Positions 52,142 through 64,000 of a stretch of DNA of 64,000 nt are shown here, piece after piece (positions within the stretch are counted from its first letter, which is position 1; each line of letters opens with the position of its first letter). Location: contig CM022671.1 in the NCBI GenBank assembly GCA_012295275.1, positions 12,273,678 through 12,337,677 of the forward strand, written 5' to 3'. The notes below the pieces were generated by a model that was not told the DNA's origin, did not search any database, and saw nothing but the letters and a program-made list of their open reading frames with translations. Made by a program: the position numbers and the translations under genes. The DNA comes from Chrysomallon squamiferum (lineage: Eukaryota > Mollusca > Gastropoda > Neomphalida > Peltospiridae).

Positions 52142-53704
52142 CTTTTACTGAGGTTTTTTTAATTATTTTTTTAATGAAAAATCTCTTCAAAATAGTTTGT
52201 GATTTTTATTAATTCCCATCTAATATGTAACAAAAAACCTACATGTTGATAAAGTAATTTATTTGGTACAAAGAAGAAAATAAGTGTTTTTTGAATAAAA
52301 GACTTTACTTGCAGATATTAACACAAAATAAATAATTGCTGAAAACTGGCCCCATTCTGAATATTCTTGTTCAATGTTCCTGTGCTTGTGTGATTATTTG
52401 GGACATATTTACATATCTGTAGTGATGGAGACTAAAAAAAGAATGTTCCTCTCTTATATAAAAACGTTACCTGAAACAAATTCCACTTTCTACAAAAAGC
52501 TAGGATGGACACACACGAGCACACATACAGAAATTTAGCAAATTTGAAATAAATATACCAGTACCATCGAGAAAGGATATTTAATTACCAGAGATTATGT
52601 AAATTGATTTTCTTCATTGAATTAACAGTAAGCCATAACACCTAAATAACGCCTTGCATTTAAAAAACTCTATTGGAAAACAATAATAATAAAAATGTCT
52701 GTAGCATTTTCCATAATTTTAAAGATCATGTTATCAACTGAAAATTTTTGAAAATATTAAAAAAATATTTCAGGACAACTTTACAAGTATTAAATTGTAC
52801 AGGTTATTTAGTTTAAGAAGTTTTATTTTTTGATTATATATATATATATTAGTTATGTTTTGCAAAAAGAAAAAATCAGATGCTGAAAAAGGGCTGTTCT
52901 TGTTAAATACATTATATGTATTTTTTCTAAAGTGTACATACTTATATTAGGACATAGTTTCATAATAATTATGTGCTACCTCTGAAGATTGCTCAGTTTT
53001 ACATTTTGGTGTTGTTTAGATTAATTAGGTTTTAGAATATATTATATATGTATATTAACATTTTACTTTTCTTTTTTTTATATGAATTTGGTATTCTAAA
53101 TAATTTACTAAAGCATAAAACTTCATTTTGAATGCAGACATGTCAACCATTTAGGCATAATCTTACATCTATTACATGTTCTGTCTTATTATTCTGTTGC
53201 AAAGGCCTCTTTAATATTATTCATTATGATTATTTGTTCTTACGTTTTACATATTTCTAGATCATGTCTGTAGATCTTATTTTGCTCTCTTCAGATTTTG
53301 ACTTAATGTCTAGCAATATATATATATATATTTATGTGAATGTATTACCGAGTTTCTTAAAATAATGTAAAAAGGTTGTTAAAATCTTCACATTTAAGAA
53401 CAGTTATGGCAGGCAAGTTCCACATCCATTATAATCTCTTCTTATAAATAGCATCTCTATGAATGTGTTCTGGATATTCCATTTTTATCTGGGATCATTT
53501 CTGAATGTTACATTTAACAGCTGCTTATTCTTTAAGTGTACCAGTACATTCCTAGTGTATTATTTAACTTCTAAGTTACTATTTTATTTGTGTTAAATTT
53601 CATCCCTGATTACAAAATATCATAACAAAACAATAACAGTTAAAATTATTTGAATGCATCCATTTTTACATTTTCAAAATTTGGGTCAGGGCACACTGAG
53701 ACAA

Positions 53705-53887
53705 TCATCGACTGGCTTCACTGGTACTTTCAGACTTAGCTGCAACTGAATCAGTATCATATTCTGATTCATTGTCATCAAAGTACTTCCCTGAAATTCC
53801 GCTTCTTTGCAGGAAGGGAAAGCCAATTCACTCCTGTCGTGTTAACATCCAGCTGTAACACCTTTTCTGTTTCAGTTCTTCTGCCAT
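53705..53887 (-). pseudogene. Coding-like remnant of unknown origin
   Basis: On the minus strand a frame starting with ATG at 53887 reads MAEELKQKRCYSWMLTRQE, meets a TGA at 53830-53828, and continues open for 40 codons. That stretch ends in an acidic, serine-rich tail (YFDDNESEYDTDS and SESTSEASR) at the TGA 53707-53705. Composition is much more protein-like than the surrounding DNA. It may be a decayed gene or mobile-element coding fragment. I do not recognise the family. Confidence 0.35.
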
Positions 53888-56164
53888 TACTTCTTTCTCT
53901 GGTGTGTCTGTTTATGTATGTCATCACTTTCTAACTACTGCTTTGCCTTTCCTTTGTCCAGTTTAAGAGTATGGCCATATCACCTAAGAAATCACCAACT
54001 TTTCTGACTTAGTTCATGTTAAAATGAAATAAAGAAAATTAAAAATTATCAAATCATCAGAATAAAGTATTTGGGGGCACAGTGGGGCATATTTTTAAAC
54101 AGTTTTTATTCATACCTATTGCTTTTTTATTATTTTTTTTAATTTTACAGTAAATTTCATGTCTTTACATTTTGTTGTTTATTGTCATTGGAAAATAATC
54201 TTAATGTTGAAGTTTATAAAATACTCAGAAGAAAGGGTGGAATAACGGAAAATAAAAATGAGACACAGACTGAAATCAGCTGCAGTTTCATTTTCATCGC
54301 AGAAATGCAAATTGATATAAAAAAAACATGTTTATTTTCTCATTATCACAACTAATTAAAATCTGAAACATCAATTTGTATTTTCTTAAAAGGGTGATCA
54401 TTATTTAGTATATTTTAAAATCAAAGATTTTTTTTATAGATGTCAGTTAATCAGCAAGTCGTTTTAATAAAACTTAGTGTTCCTAAATAATAGATTTTCT
54501 CCAATGTACATTTTTTTAAAAGGCATTTTTAAAACTTTTTGCATTTATATATTTTTAAATTATGTATAGTAAATTGAATACTAGCTGGTATGGTGATTGT
54601 ACTGTTTTATTACTTGATTTACACCTTAAGAAGTCATAACTGTTTATTTTAAAAGAACATTGGATTGTTTTAAATTATTTGTATGACTATTCAAGTCTCA
54701 TATTGTCATAATATTGTTATATTAGTACTGATTGTTGATGAGCTGCTTGTTGTATTAAGCCTTTATATCAATTTTTATTCTACAGTCTTTTTCTGTTTAC
54801 CTTCATTAACACATCAACTATTGTTAGCATCTATACTGTATTAATAAATTATGAAATAATGTTTTGGGTTTCCTCGTCATTAATATTGTTCAACATAACT
54901 GGTTAACAGAAATAAAAACTGTTTTAAGAATTACACACACATACACACAATGTATCTGTCTGCTACAATCACAAAAATAATGAAGCAATGTTGAGGACTA
55001 CAAGGTGTCCAGAGTTTAATTAGGTAGTCAGGAAAATTACAAGGTAGCAGGGTGTAAGACATTTTGGTCTTTCCTTTGGGAATGAGGATGAATAAATTCT
55101 TTCCATTTCTATCTCTTGAACATCCAAATAAGAGTTGGGCAATGAGAGAAGCATTCATACAGATGTCCAATACTTATTAAAGACAGAAAATATTTATATT
55201 CCATTTCCAATTCTTAGTTAAAGGATAAAATTAAAAATAGACTACTGTTTTTCTTATTGTTGTACAATGAAAATAAATTGCTGCTGCAAGATTTTACTGA
55301 AAACAAGATTAGTAAAATACATTATTATCCACTTTTTGACCTTTAACTTGCTAAACTTTTACAAATTCCAAAAACTTTTCCTTCTCATTCTATCAGTGCA
55401 TTTATACCTTGATATATCTCTAACTTGCATTTAAATGTATGTAAGTGTGCATGCATGCGTGCATGTATACACATGTATCAGTGACTTGTTGGAGTTCAAA
55501 GTTTCCATGACAAGATGTAACATCTGTGACATTTTTTTTAAAAGGAAGGTTGCTATATAATCAATTTGGATTGTGTAACTTCATAACAATTGAAAAATAA
55601 CCATTGGCAATTTTGTTCCAGAATATAATACTTTTAGACCTAACCCCAAAAGTACCTCCTGAATAAAAGTAAACAAAAGGTTTAACACCTGTCCTTTACT
55701 ATATTGCTCTGAGTACTATATTTTGAAATATTTTACTGTTTAATTTTAAAGGAAATTATATATATATTCTCCTGTCAGGTGAACTTGTCAACAAACTCCA
55801 AATGAAATCTTTGTGTCAATCAGCATCCAACCAGACTAACAGAAAAGTTTTTGTGAGGCAGTTGTACAGTTACTTGCTTTTGTCATGGTTTTCACTTTCA
55901 TACAGATGATTTTCTGAAATCTGGCAAAAAAATAAATTCAAATCAGCAAATTTGGTGAACTTCTGGCTGAATGACAGGATGTCAATGTCAAGCTGCCCAG
56001 TGTCCACCTCAACATTATATTTTCATTACTTAATGTTTTGATAAAACAATGAAGGGAAAAATATAATGCCTGTAATTCCTCAATAGTGTTTGTTTCACTT
56101 ATCAAGAAGATTTAAAAAAATGAAGAAATTAAAGAAGATGCATAGTTTGGTGAAACAATTTAAA

Positions 56165-59100
56165 CTACAGAGCCATTTCAAAATTCATTCTAGTTGAATC
56201 AAATAGGAGTGAAGAAACACCATTTATGAAACCACCAGCAACTTCAATCATTGAAACAATCCTACTAGCTGTCACTTCACGATCTTTAGAAACCTGCAAA
56301 AAAACAAAAAGAAAAAACAAATTAGTGGTTTGGGATAGTGTTAAGGTTAGGGTTCGACTCAAGTTTACCATAATCCAAACCTAATAATGCTATACAACCC
56401 CAAAACTAGCCATAACATTAATTGTTATGCTATGAAAAAATTAAATATTGAAAATTAACTCTAACACAAAACTAACCCTAAACCTAATCCTAAATCTAAC
56501 TAAAAATAATCTTGACACCAATGCTGATCCTAATCTAAATGTAACTCCCACCTTGACTCCAAGAGTAACCCTAACTCTAACCCTAGCCATAACCATACTA
56601 GTAACATATGATAAATGAAGGTAATAGTAATAATAAAATAATAATAAAATAATAATAAAAAAACAAAACAAATAAAAAATAATACTTTTGGAAATATTAA
56701 AAATTTGTGGGCTCTTTTCGTATAAATATCATGGAATAAATAACTACAATAACTGACCATTATTAAGTCTAAAGAAACAACTTCACCTATTTCATGATTC
56801 ACAAATAATTGTAATAGAAGTATTACTTAATATTACTTAAATTAGAATGACATCTTGTATTATTTACTTTATAATATACTGGGCTTTTTCACATGAATTT
56901 CTTAACTGATTAAAACAATGTAATGAAAACTTAATTTTACCTCCATGTCAACATAAAATACTGGAATATCAAAGTTGTCTGCTAATTGTGTGACCATTTC
57001 TGGATCTACAGTCCAACTAGAACCAGATTTACCTATGAAAAAATACTGCATTATTATCACTGAGTTGCCACAGAATCTTAAATCATGTTGAAATGTATAA
57101 AATCTAATACTGGAGAGCATAAAGAATATTCAAAAGGCACAATAAGAATGTTTAACTGTATAACTGAATTAAATTATCAAATGTGTTGAACAGAACTTTT
57201 TTTTTTTTATTGATAAAAAGAAAAAAAAAATGAGCGAGTTCAGTTAAATCTGGGCTAATGCAACACTGATTTGAACAAATGGACTGGGAAAAAGTAAAAG
57301 ATACAAATGGTCTGTTGATGTAGGTGACAAAATGTACAGCAATGCCTGCATGAATGTAAACAAGGTGAAAAAAAGATACAAATGTCACAGAGTTATGTAC
57401 ATAAATCTCAGGATTTTTTGTCTTCTAAAATATGTTTTTCATTAGTAACAACTTTATGTATTTTAGTAGAAAATAATATCAAAAATGCAAATAGCTCACC
57501 TTTACAAACAACCAAGCAAGATCTTCCAATAAAATATCTAGTATCAATTTCAGTGAAAGCTTCCTCTATAATCTCAAAACTAAAAGAGAAGAATAAACAG
57601 TCATATTATTTTTCTAAAGCAGATATTTTGTCCATCTTAGACAAAGATGATTTGTTTTAAGTTTTTTTTCATAGTATGAATCACATACATACACTTATAT
57701 ACATACATACAAACTCCATTAACTGTCATCTCTGCCTGATGTGTGGCAACATTAACTTACCATTTTACTTAAATGTACATATAAGTATTCTATTATACTG
57801 GCCACTGCTATCTTCAAAACACTTGTAATAAAATAAACCGAAATTTATTTTGAAGAGTATCTTATAATTTAAAAATAGATTTATTTTACCCCCTAAAATA
57901 TCAAGTATCAAAAGTTTTTATTGATGACACATCAAAGTATCAAAAAAGTGCACCAAATGTACATGTCAAAAGACATGTCACTCAAGAAGTTCAACAAATT
58001 CAAAATTAAGTTCCTAAATACTTTGCCAAAAAATTAGCAAAGAACAGAATATTTGTTATAATTCAATGTGTATTATTGTGTAACACAATTAATCTGTTTA
58101 TGGACCAGTAACTGAGGTTTTCACTTTTATCTGAATGAAATTCGTAAGGCTTATTAGAATTATTATATAATCCATCTCGTAATACCAATTTAACTGGAAC
58201 ATTTTAACAAATTTTGACTGTATATACCTGCACATTAAGCTACAAATTAGTTCTCCATCTTTTTTCAGCTAAAACTGTAGTGAAGTAAAGAAATAAAATA
58301 TAGATAATAATTAAGGCATTTTCACCTGTTTCTGTCATTCTGGCTTAAGACATAACAGATAAAATCAATTCGAGGAAGCATATCACAGTTATCTTCAGGA
58401 AACTCTGTAATAATCTGACTACAAAAAAAAGATAATTTATGTTGTTTTAAATAAATTTGAATAAATTTATTAATGTCTTAAAAACAAATAATTTAAGGTG
58501 ATAATAAAAAGAACAATATGAACAAAAATAAAATGAACATATATGCAAACATACTAAGAAGCATTGTAAAAACCTAAAAACTAATAAATTGATTGACCCA
58601 AGAAACCTGAACATTGTAATTTGTAGTTATTTTATAGTAAAATAATGAAAACATTACTTATAATGATAAATAAAACCATAAAGCTTCTTGTCAGAGATCT
58701 GACATAAAGTTAATATTTAGAGTAAAATACATATTTTTGATGTTCAAATTCAGAGAGAAAGTTCTAGCCAAGGACTCAAATGTTTACTGAATACTTTTCC
58801 TAGTTACTCTTTTAAAAAATATATATTTTTATATTTTATATAAATATATATATTTTTATTTTATTTTATATTCGTTCTTTGCCTATATTTATTGCTTTTA
58901 AAGTTATATACTACTATGTATTTATGAGGCTACTATATGTTATTAATTCAGTCATAACAAAACATAACATTTAGAATACTGAATATATTATTTCATATGT
59001 TAATATCCATCATTTTAATTAATTCCATACCTTAAATAATAATGGCATTCAAAAATCGAATATGTTTGAGGTAAATCCTGGACCCTATGAGGAATTAATG

Positions 59101-60077
59101 GAAATGAAGGTGAATGTTTGATTTCGTTTTCTGCCTTTCTTTCTAATGCTGTTTCAAATATTAGTTCTATCATGCATTTAGTCTCTAGATGGATATATAT
59201 TTCTATACCAGTTCACCGTAAATAATTCTGCAAGGTTGGCTACTGACAATCCCAAACTGTGTTTGCCAAGTCCCTCAGCTCCAAGTATCTAAAAGTAAGA
59301 AATAATGCTAAATTAAATATACATAACTGAAAACAAAAAGCCTTTGCATTGTAGTGAAATGAAATTACATAAAATTGCATTAAAAATAAACAAAAGTATT
59401 CTTAATTTATTAATACAGCTGTAAAAATAAGATTCTATCATTTATTGTATCATTTATTTTTAAAATATATTGATTTTCATTCATGATTGCCAAAAATGGC
59501 TGATATTTTATATAGTTTTGACAGTATGAAGTTAAGAAAAATAATCATAACTTTTCCAGTGACAAATATGAATAACTGAATGTTTGTATTCAAAACTCTA
59601 TCATTTATTGTATCATTTATTTTTAAAATATATTGATTTTCATTCATGATTGCCAGAAATGGCTGATATTTTATATAGTTTTGACAGTATGAAGTTAAGA
59701 AAAATAATCATAACTTTTCCAGTGACAAATATGAATAACTGAATGTTTGTATTCAAAACTCTCAAATATTGTATTCTGTTACTGTATTAACCATAACTTA
59801 TTTATTTTTTCTTAGATACTCAAGAACCTAGTTTGCCAGTGCCGTCTATTTCGGAATTGAAAGTTGTCAAGTGTTTTGTCCAGTCGTTTTTGATTTTATT
59901 TTTAAAGGATGGATGTTCTGATAATTTGTATTTATTTTATTTTATTTCATTTTATTTTGCATTACAATAATAATAATAATACTATAAAAATACGAAAATC
60001 TTTAGGCGTACTTCTAAACGTTGCTAAAACTATAATAATTCACACACCTTAAACCCGGGTAACTGCTTTTTAAACAT
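56165..60077 (-). CDS. CENPM: CENPM, centromere protein M (6 exons)
   Basis: Exons in transcript order: 60077-60048, 59288-59217, 58414-58326, 57579-57500, 57032-56941, 56293-56165 (stop 56167-56165), 163 residues in continuous phase; human CENP-M has 180. CENP-M is a small-GTPase-fold protein without GTPase activity that holds together the CENP-H/I/K part of the inner kinetochore. Landmarks are KQLPGFK (human KLPGLN region), the P-loop position ILGAEGLGKHS (residues 11-21), LPRIDFICYVLS (human RPRIDLIVFVVN), FEIIEEAFTEIDTRYFIG and DIPVFYVDMEV. The acceptor CAG at 58415 was chosen over TAG four bases earlier because only it keeps the frame. The first exon encodes just ten residues and is supported by phase and by the match to the human N-terminal motif. 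Confidence 0.88.
56333..56624 (-). repeat. TTAGGG-variant interspersed repeat, copy A
   Basis: About 290 bp in the last CENPM intron, made largely of CCTAA-type heptamers with variants. Its whole length aligns, inverted, with 62358-62649, including non-telomeric blocks (CATAGCATAAC, GTAACATATGATAAATGAAGG). It is therefore an interspersed family and not a simple telomeric tract. Strand is arbitrary: the TTAGGG-like sense is on the minus strand. Confidence 0.85.
57661..58325 (-). other. CENPM intron 3
   Basis: AT-rich intron sequence between exons 58414-58326 and 57579-57500 (the intron begins at 57580). Nothing recognisable inside. Confidence 0.6.
58415..59216 (-). other. CENPM intron 2
   Basis: An 802-base AT-rich intron; no exon or recognisable repeat inside. 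Confidence 0.6.
59434..59761. repeat. 163-bp tandem duplication in CENPM intron 1
   Basis: Copies 59434-59596 and 59597-59761 are almost identical (one clear difference, CCAAAAATGG against CCAGAAATGG). Each is about 163 bases and they abut directly, so the duplication is recent, or an assembly artefact. Confidence 0.93.
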
Positions 60078-60488
60078 GAGAGTTCTCTAACTACTTATTA
60101 ATGTCCTTAAATGGACACAATTACTAAATTATAAGTTCGGAACTTAGTAAGATTACAATCGGAGGATTACAATCGCAAACAGATGATCATGAGAACGATA
60201 GATATTTCAATTTAATTAAAATATTATGTAATTGGCAATCATGCTACATTCTTTAACATTGCTAATATTAATTTATTAGCTTACAAGAATGGTTACTTCA
60301 TTTCTGTTTGGAACCTTATCGAATGGAACAATAATAGATGTCATTGTAAGCTACGATACGTAATTCAGATTATTATTTTTCTATACTATAACAACAATCA
60401 TTTGTTTAATTCGCGCTGAATTTATGATTACAGTTATCTGCCTCGGTTTGATAAAAAACACAAATGTTCTGAAATGAAGAGGCACTGG

Positions 60489-60746
60489 CTACAGAACCGG
60501 CAGCCGTATTCAAAATTTATAGACTTGGGATACATTATTTCTTCCTTGAACGGACTGAATATTCAGCCTTCAGCTGGCGCGATCATTTCTCACGCTATCA
60601 ACATAAAATTATAAATAAAGAAAAAAGAGAAAAGAAAAGAAAAGAAAAGAAAAGAAATTTAGAAATTTAGAAATGTACTGCGCATGTGCACATATGTTTA
60701 CTCAGCTTTAGTGAATAAAATCGGTATACGGCTGCCGTACCTGTAG
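60489..60746. mobile_element. Fold-back MITE-like element upstream of CENPM
   Basis: Inverted arms 60489-60509 and 60727-60746 (CTACAG..GGCAGCCGTAT with a small indel) flank about 217 bp that has no open frame but contains an AAAAG repeat (60619-60657). The size and terminal inverted repeats are typical of non-autonomous DNA transposons. No target-site duplication was identified. It lies about 410 bp upstream of the CENPM start. Confidence 0.55.
60619..60657. repeat. AAAAG pentanucleotide repeat
   Basis: Several AAAAG units inside the fold-back element. Confidence 0.85.
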
Positions 60747-60956
60747 ACAGAACGAAATATAAACTATGTTACGGCTTGAAATTGTCTCCGATCATATATC
60801 CTGTCCCGGAACCCACCCCTGGCGAACCCAGAGATCGGATCCGAGATAGGCGTGCCTGAAGCTTGAATTGAACGTGGGAACGTAAAAAGAGTTTCCATCC
60901 ACCCATCCGATCACAGATGGCCATTGCGCTTTCGACAAATCCGATGTCGATTTGTT

Positions 60957-60989
<33 letters not shown>

Positions 60990-61726
60990 ATACAAATTCA
61001 ATACTTATTTATATATGCATACATGTATATTACACATTCAGTCATTCGATTATTTTATCAAATATTAATAAGAGAAACATTTGGAACGGGAGGAAGAAAT
61101 CCACATTACGGATTTATTTTATTTTTTTAAATTTGTTTTTAATTTTTATTTTTTTACGAGTTATGTTACATTTAATTTTTAAAATAAGCCATAATGGCAG
61201 AATACAATAAATTATTGTAAAGAAAGTTATTTTCAATTAATAAAATTAAGTTGATTAGACAATAAAATTTACCGTCAGTTTACGATGATCGTATGCAGTA
61301 CAATACTAAGTATTAATGTAAGTGATCATGATCATTATTTAGTCAGCCTTCTGTGTATATATATATTAATTAGTGTTCAAATTATTTTTTAAATTACATT
61401 TAAGAATTGTTTCTAGGGCAGTTATACTATACTCTACTATACTATACTATAATAAATATATGACATATGTAATTAGTAAATTCACTCATTTGAACGTAAT
61501 TTGTATTGTACACTTTGCTGTTAAACAATAAAAATGCATATATATTTTCAAGATTTTTTAAACCAGTTGGTATAATTAAAAAAAAGAAAAATGAAAGAAA
61601 AAAGTATTAGAAAAAGAAGGCTACACAAAGTCTGAATCCGACACTGTAAATAAATATAATATGTACAGTATCTTGTGAATCAATTACAATTTGTTTAAAT
61701 CTACAAGTAATTTAATGACTTGGTTC

Positions 61727-61728
<2 letters not shown>

Positions 61729-61780
<52 letters not shown>
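61729..61780. repeat. CA microsatellite
   Basis: About 25 CA units with one interruption (CAAA). Confidence 0.95.
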
Positions 61781-61781
<1 letters not shown>

Positions 61782-62212
61782 TGTTGTATTGTCAAATTAA
61801 TCGATTGATCAAAACTGCCGCCAGATTAGACCATTTTGAAAATCATATTTTATATTTTGTGCGATAAGACACTAAAGAGTAAATAAAAGTTAATTATGAG
61901 TATTTTAACAGACTGGGTGAGATGTATTGGGAACGTGGTTCATCGTAATACGCTTACGTAGTATATGTTGACACCATGTTGATTTTGTTTGTTTAAAATG
62001 ATCATTCAAAATCGATCATTTTCTTTTTCTTTATGAGCACATTCGCTTCAGTCTTTATTTTCACATTTTGTATCTTAATTTTGTGTTGTTTTTCTTTTAC
62101 TTCTTCTTTTCTTTTTTTAAATTGTTTATCTAAAAAGACTTCATACAGGCTTAAAGTGTGCAAAATTTTATGAATGTAAGGTTAATATTAAAAAACCCAC
62201 AAATAAACAAAA

Positions 62213-62240
62213 AACACACACACACACACACACACACACA
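62213..62240. repeat. CA microsatellite
   Basis: About 14 CA units. Confidence 0.9.
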
Positions 62241-62357
62241 AAACAACAACATTAAGAAAAAAGATAAAATAAACAACATTTAATTCACTAAATTAACCTG
62301 GTAAAGATTATGACGATTAGCATAAAATTTAAAAATCGCTTTTATTTCAGTACTTCC

Positions 62358-62649
62358 TTCATTTATGATATGGTTACTAGTAAGGTTATGGCTGGGGTTT
62401 GAGTTAGGGTTACTCTTGGAGTCAAGGTGGGAGTTACATTTAGGTTAGGATCAGCATTAGTGTTAAGATTATTTTTAGTGTTAGATTTAGGATTAGGGTT
62501 AGGGTTAGTGTTTGTGCTAGAGTTAATTTCAATACTTAATTTTTTCATAGCATAACTGTTAATGTTATGGCTAGTTTCGGGCTTGCATAGCATTATTATA
62601 TTTGGATTATGGTAAAGTTGGGTCCAACCCTAACCGTAACACTATCCCA
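62358..62649 (+). repeat. TTAGGG-variant interspersed repeat, copy B
   Basis: Inverted partner of 56333-56624, with TTAGGG-like heptamers on the plus strand (a GGATTAGGGTTAGGGTTAGT core). The region just beyond (62660-62750) carries more GTTAGG-like units. By eye the copies agree over most positions with scattered substitutions. Confidence 0.85.
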
Positions 62650-64000
62650 TAACCTTAATTATTATAATATGGGTTATGAATATGGCTACAGTTACGGCTA
62701 TAGTTAGGATTAGATTAGGGTTAGCATCGGGGTTAGGTATAGATTCAGTTACCTAGATATGTTTTAGTAAACGTTTGTTGAAGTTCAGGAAGTTTTGTAG
62801 ATGGATCACAAAAGTATAAAAGGACAGACAATTTTCACAACAATGACTTGATCCTTTACACACACGCCCAGACAATTTTCACAACAGCTTGCTCTGATTA
62901 GCACGTTAATTTTTTTCAAGGTTCAAGGTTTAAGGTAAAGGATCGGGAGTCTTGGAGAAGGATCAGGAGTTTAAAAATTTAAGAACACTGTTGTAATTTT
63001 ACAACAGAAAACCAACTCAGTAGCCTGGTATAAAATATTTATTTCTGTTTAAGTAATTCTTTAGTATACATGCAAGAACACGTTTAAAAACTGTCATGAA
63101 AAATGATATCTCTCAACTACATTCATGTACTTTTTAAACAATAATTACTAATATGATTTTATTATTAATTAATTATTTTTTATAAATGTTGGAAATCGAA
63201 GTGGCCGAGGAACTTTCCAATTAATTCTCAAAAAACACAATTCTTTTAATGCAATAGTATTGTGTTTAAATCATCAAACCAATTCCTGTTCTAATTACAA
63301 AATTTAACTGTTTTTATTAAGATTGCTTTTGACAATTTTGAATAAAAATGTAACTAAATAGAATCCATTCTTATTAACATTTAATTAAACGTTTTCATTG
63401 TTATTAGAATAATCAAATACTGATTTTGTAGTTGTCAGTAATTTAAAATTTCTGTTCTTATGAAAACAGTAATTAAATGGTTGTGAATAAGGTAAGACAT
63501 TTTTATTTTTATATTTTTTTAATTTCACGTCAACAGAATTAATAATTAATATTATTAATGAATTATTATTTATGAATAATCGAACTAAACCGTTTCTCTT
63601 ACGATTGATTAATAACAATAAGCTTGCAAATATTTAAGCCAAATATGTTGTATTCTTCTTAACAGAATAAAATATTGAAGGACGTGATAAATGGAATATT
63701 TTACAGCTGAACAAAACGCACATTACTGCTAATAACATTAATATACTAGTATATGAAATTTCTGAGCAATTAAAAAACGGTTAAAATATATATATATATA
63801 TATGTACAGATCGTTAGGCTTCATTTTTGTTTTGTTACTATGATAAATAATTACTTTTGTTTAATAAAAGAATAAGTAAAATCCATTTCGCACATCAGTT
63901 GCAGCTGTCATATCCATTTCTTTTTTCCACTGAAGTCAAGCTGCCTGAACACACTTTCTTCTGACATAACTTTTTGTTAACACAAGCAGTCATTATCGTA

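Larger units (their letters stand above)
51709..56164. other. Convergent intergenic region between DNTTIP1 and CENPM
   Basis: It contains the 3' untranslated regions of both genes, TA-rich stretches and a coding-like remnant at 53705-53887. No other exon was recognised. Confidence 0.5.
60078..64000. other. Region upstream of CENPM to the window end
   Basis: It holds the presumed CENPM promoter, the fold-back element, a GC-richer island at about 60780-60960, CA repeats, an ACTAT pentamer repeat near 61424-61453 and copy B of the TTAGGG-variant repeat. No coding exon was recognised on either strand; open frames here are short and low-complexity. Confidence 0.5.

Noticed and set aside
61727-61782. 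CA repeat as a Z-DNA or regulatory element
   Set aside because: Such microsatellites occur many times in this window and nothing ties this one to a gene.
62440-62520. True telomeric tract
   Set aside because: Only two or three exact TTAGGG units occur in a row, and the surrounding 290 bp recurs as a complete unit elsewhere, so this is an interspersed repeat.
1-64000. CRISPR arrays, bacterial operons, integrated phage or a viral cluster
   Set aside because: No regularly spaced repeats, ribosome-binding sites or dense gene strings; all coding evidence is spliced animal genes.

Overview
The window is nuclear DNA from an AT-rich animal genome. Coding exons are short and bounded by GT/AG sites. 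They sit among long AT-rich introns with many microsatellites and interspersed repeats, and there are no bacterial-type operons. Protein similarity and architecture suggest an invertebrate, most likely a lophotrochozoan and possibly a cephalopod mollusc. That placement is inference; nothing in the window proves the species.

Five protein-coding genes can be reconstructed by joining exons in phase. (1) 1800-6870, + strand: the 3' ten exons of a TTD14-like gene (AAA_28 nucleotide-binding domain plus CYTH-like domain). The P-loop exon lies before the window. (2) 25813-13665, - strand: NUDT9, an ADP-ribose pyrophosphatase, nine exons and 355 residues, with an N-terminal membrane segment and a complete Nudix box. 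(3) 37587-29193, - strand: RNF25, an RWD-RING ubiquitin ligase, eight exons and about 1,014 residues, including a very long charged tail encoded by one exon. (4) 39132-51708, + strand: DNTTIP1, the scaffold of the MiDAC histone deacetylase complex, fifteen exons and about 1,294 residues. A 2.56-kb exon adds about 850 disordered residues in front of the conserved core. (5) 60077-56165, - strand: CENPM, a constitutive-centromere pseudo-GTPase, six exons and 163 residues.

TTD14 and NUDT9 converge on 6871-13664, which holds a decayed partial copy of TTD14. NUDT9 and RNF25 lie in tandem on the - strand. RNF25 and DNTTIP1 are head to head across about 1.5 kb. DNTTIP1 and CENPM converge on 51709-56164. 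The five genes have unrelated jobs (membrane traffic, ADP-ribose metabolism, ubiquitin signalling, chromatin deacetylation, centromere assembly), so this looks like an ordinary housekeeping neighbourhood and not a functional cluster.

The non-coding part holds several structured repeats: a pair of adjacent palindromes (1485-1580), two fold-back elements (17804-17961 and 60489-60746), a 163-bp tandem duplication (59434-59761), a Tigger/pogo-like fragment (22984-23064), and a roughly 290-bp family rich in telomere-like TTAGGG variants. Two copies of that family are inverted around the CENPM gene and a shorter third copy lies near 28.4 kb. No convincing new biological system was found. The most notable observations are the giant DNTTIP1 exon, the RNF25 tail, the partial TTD14 duplication and the TTAGGG-variant repeat family.
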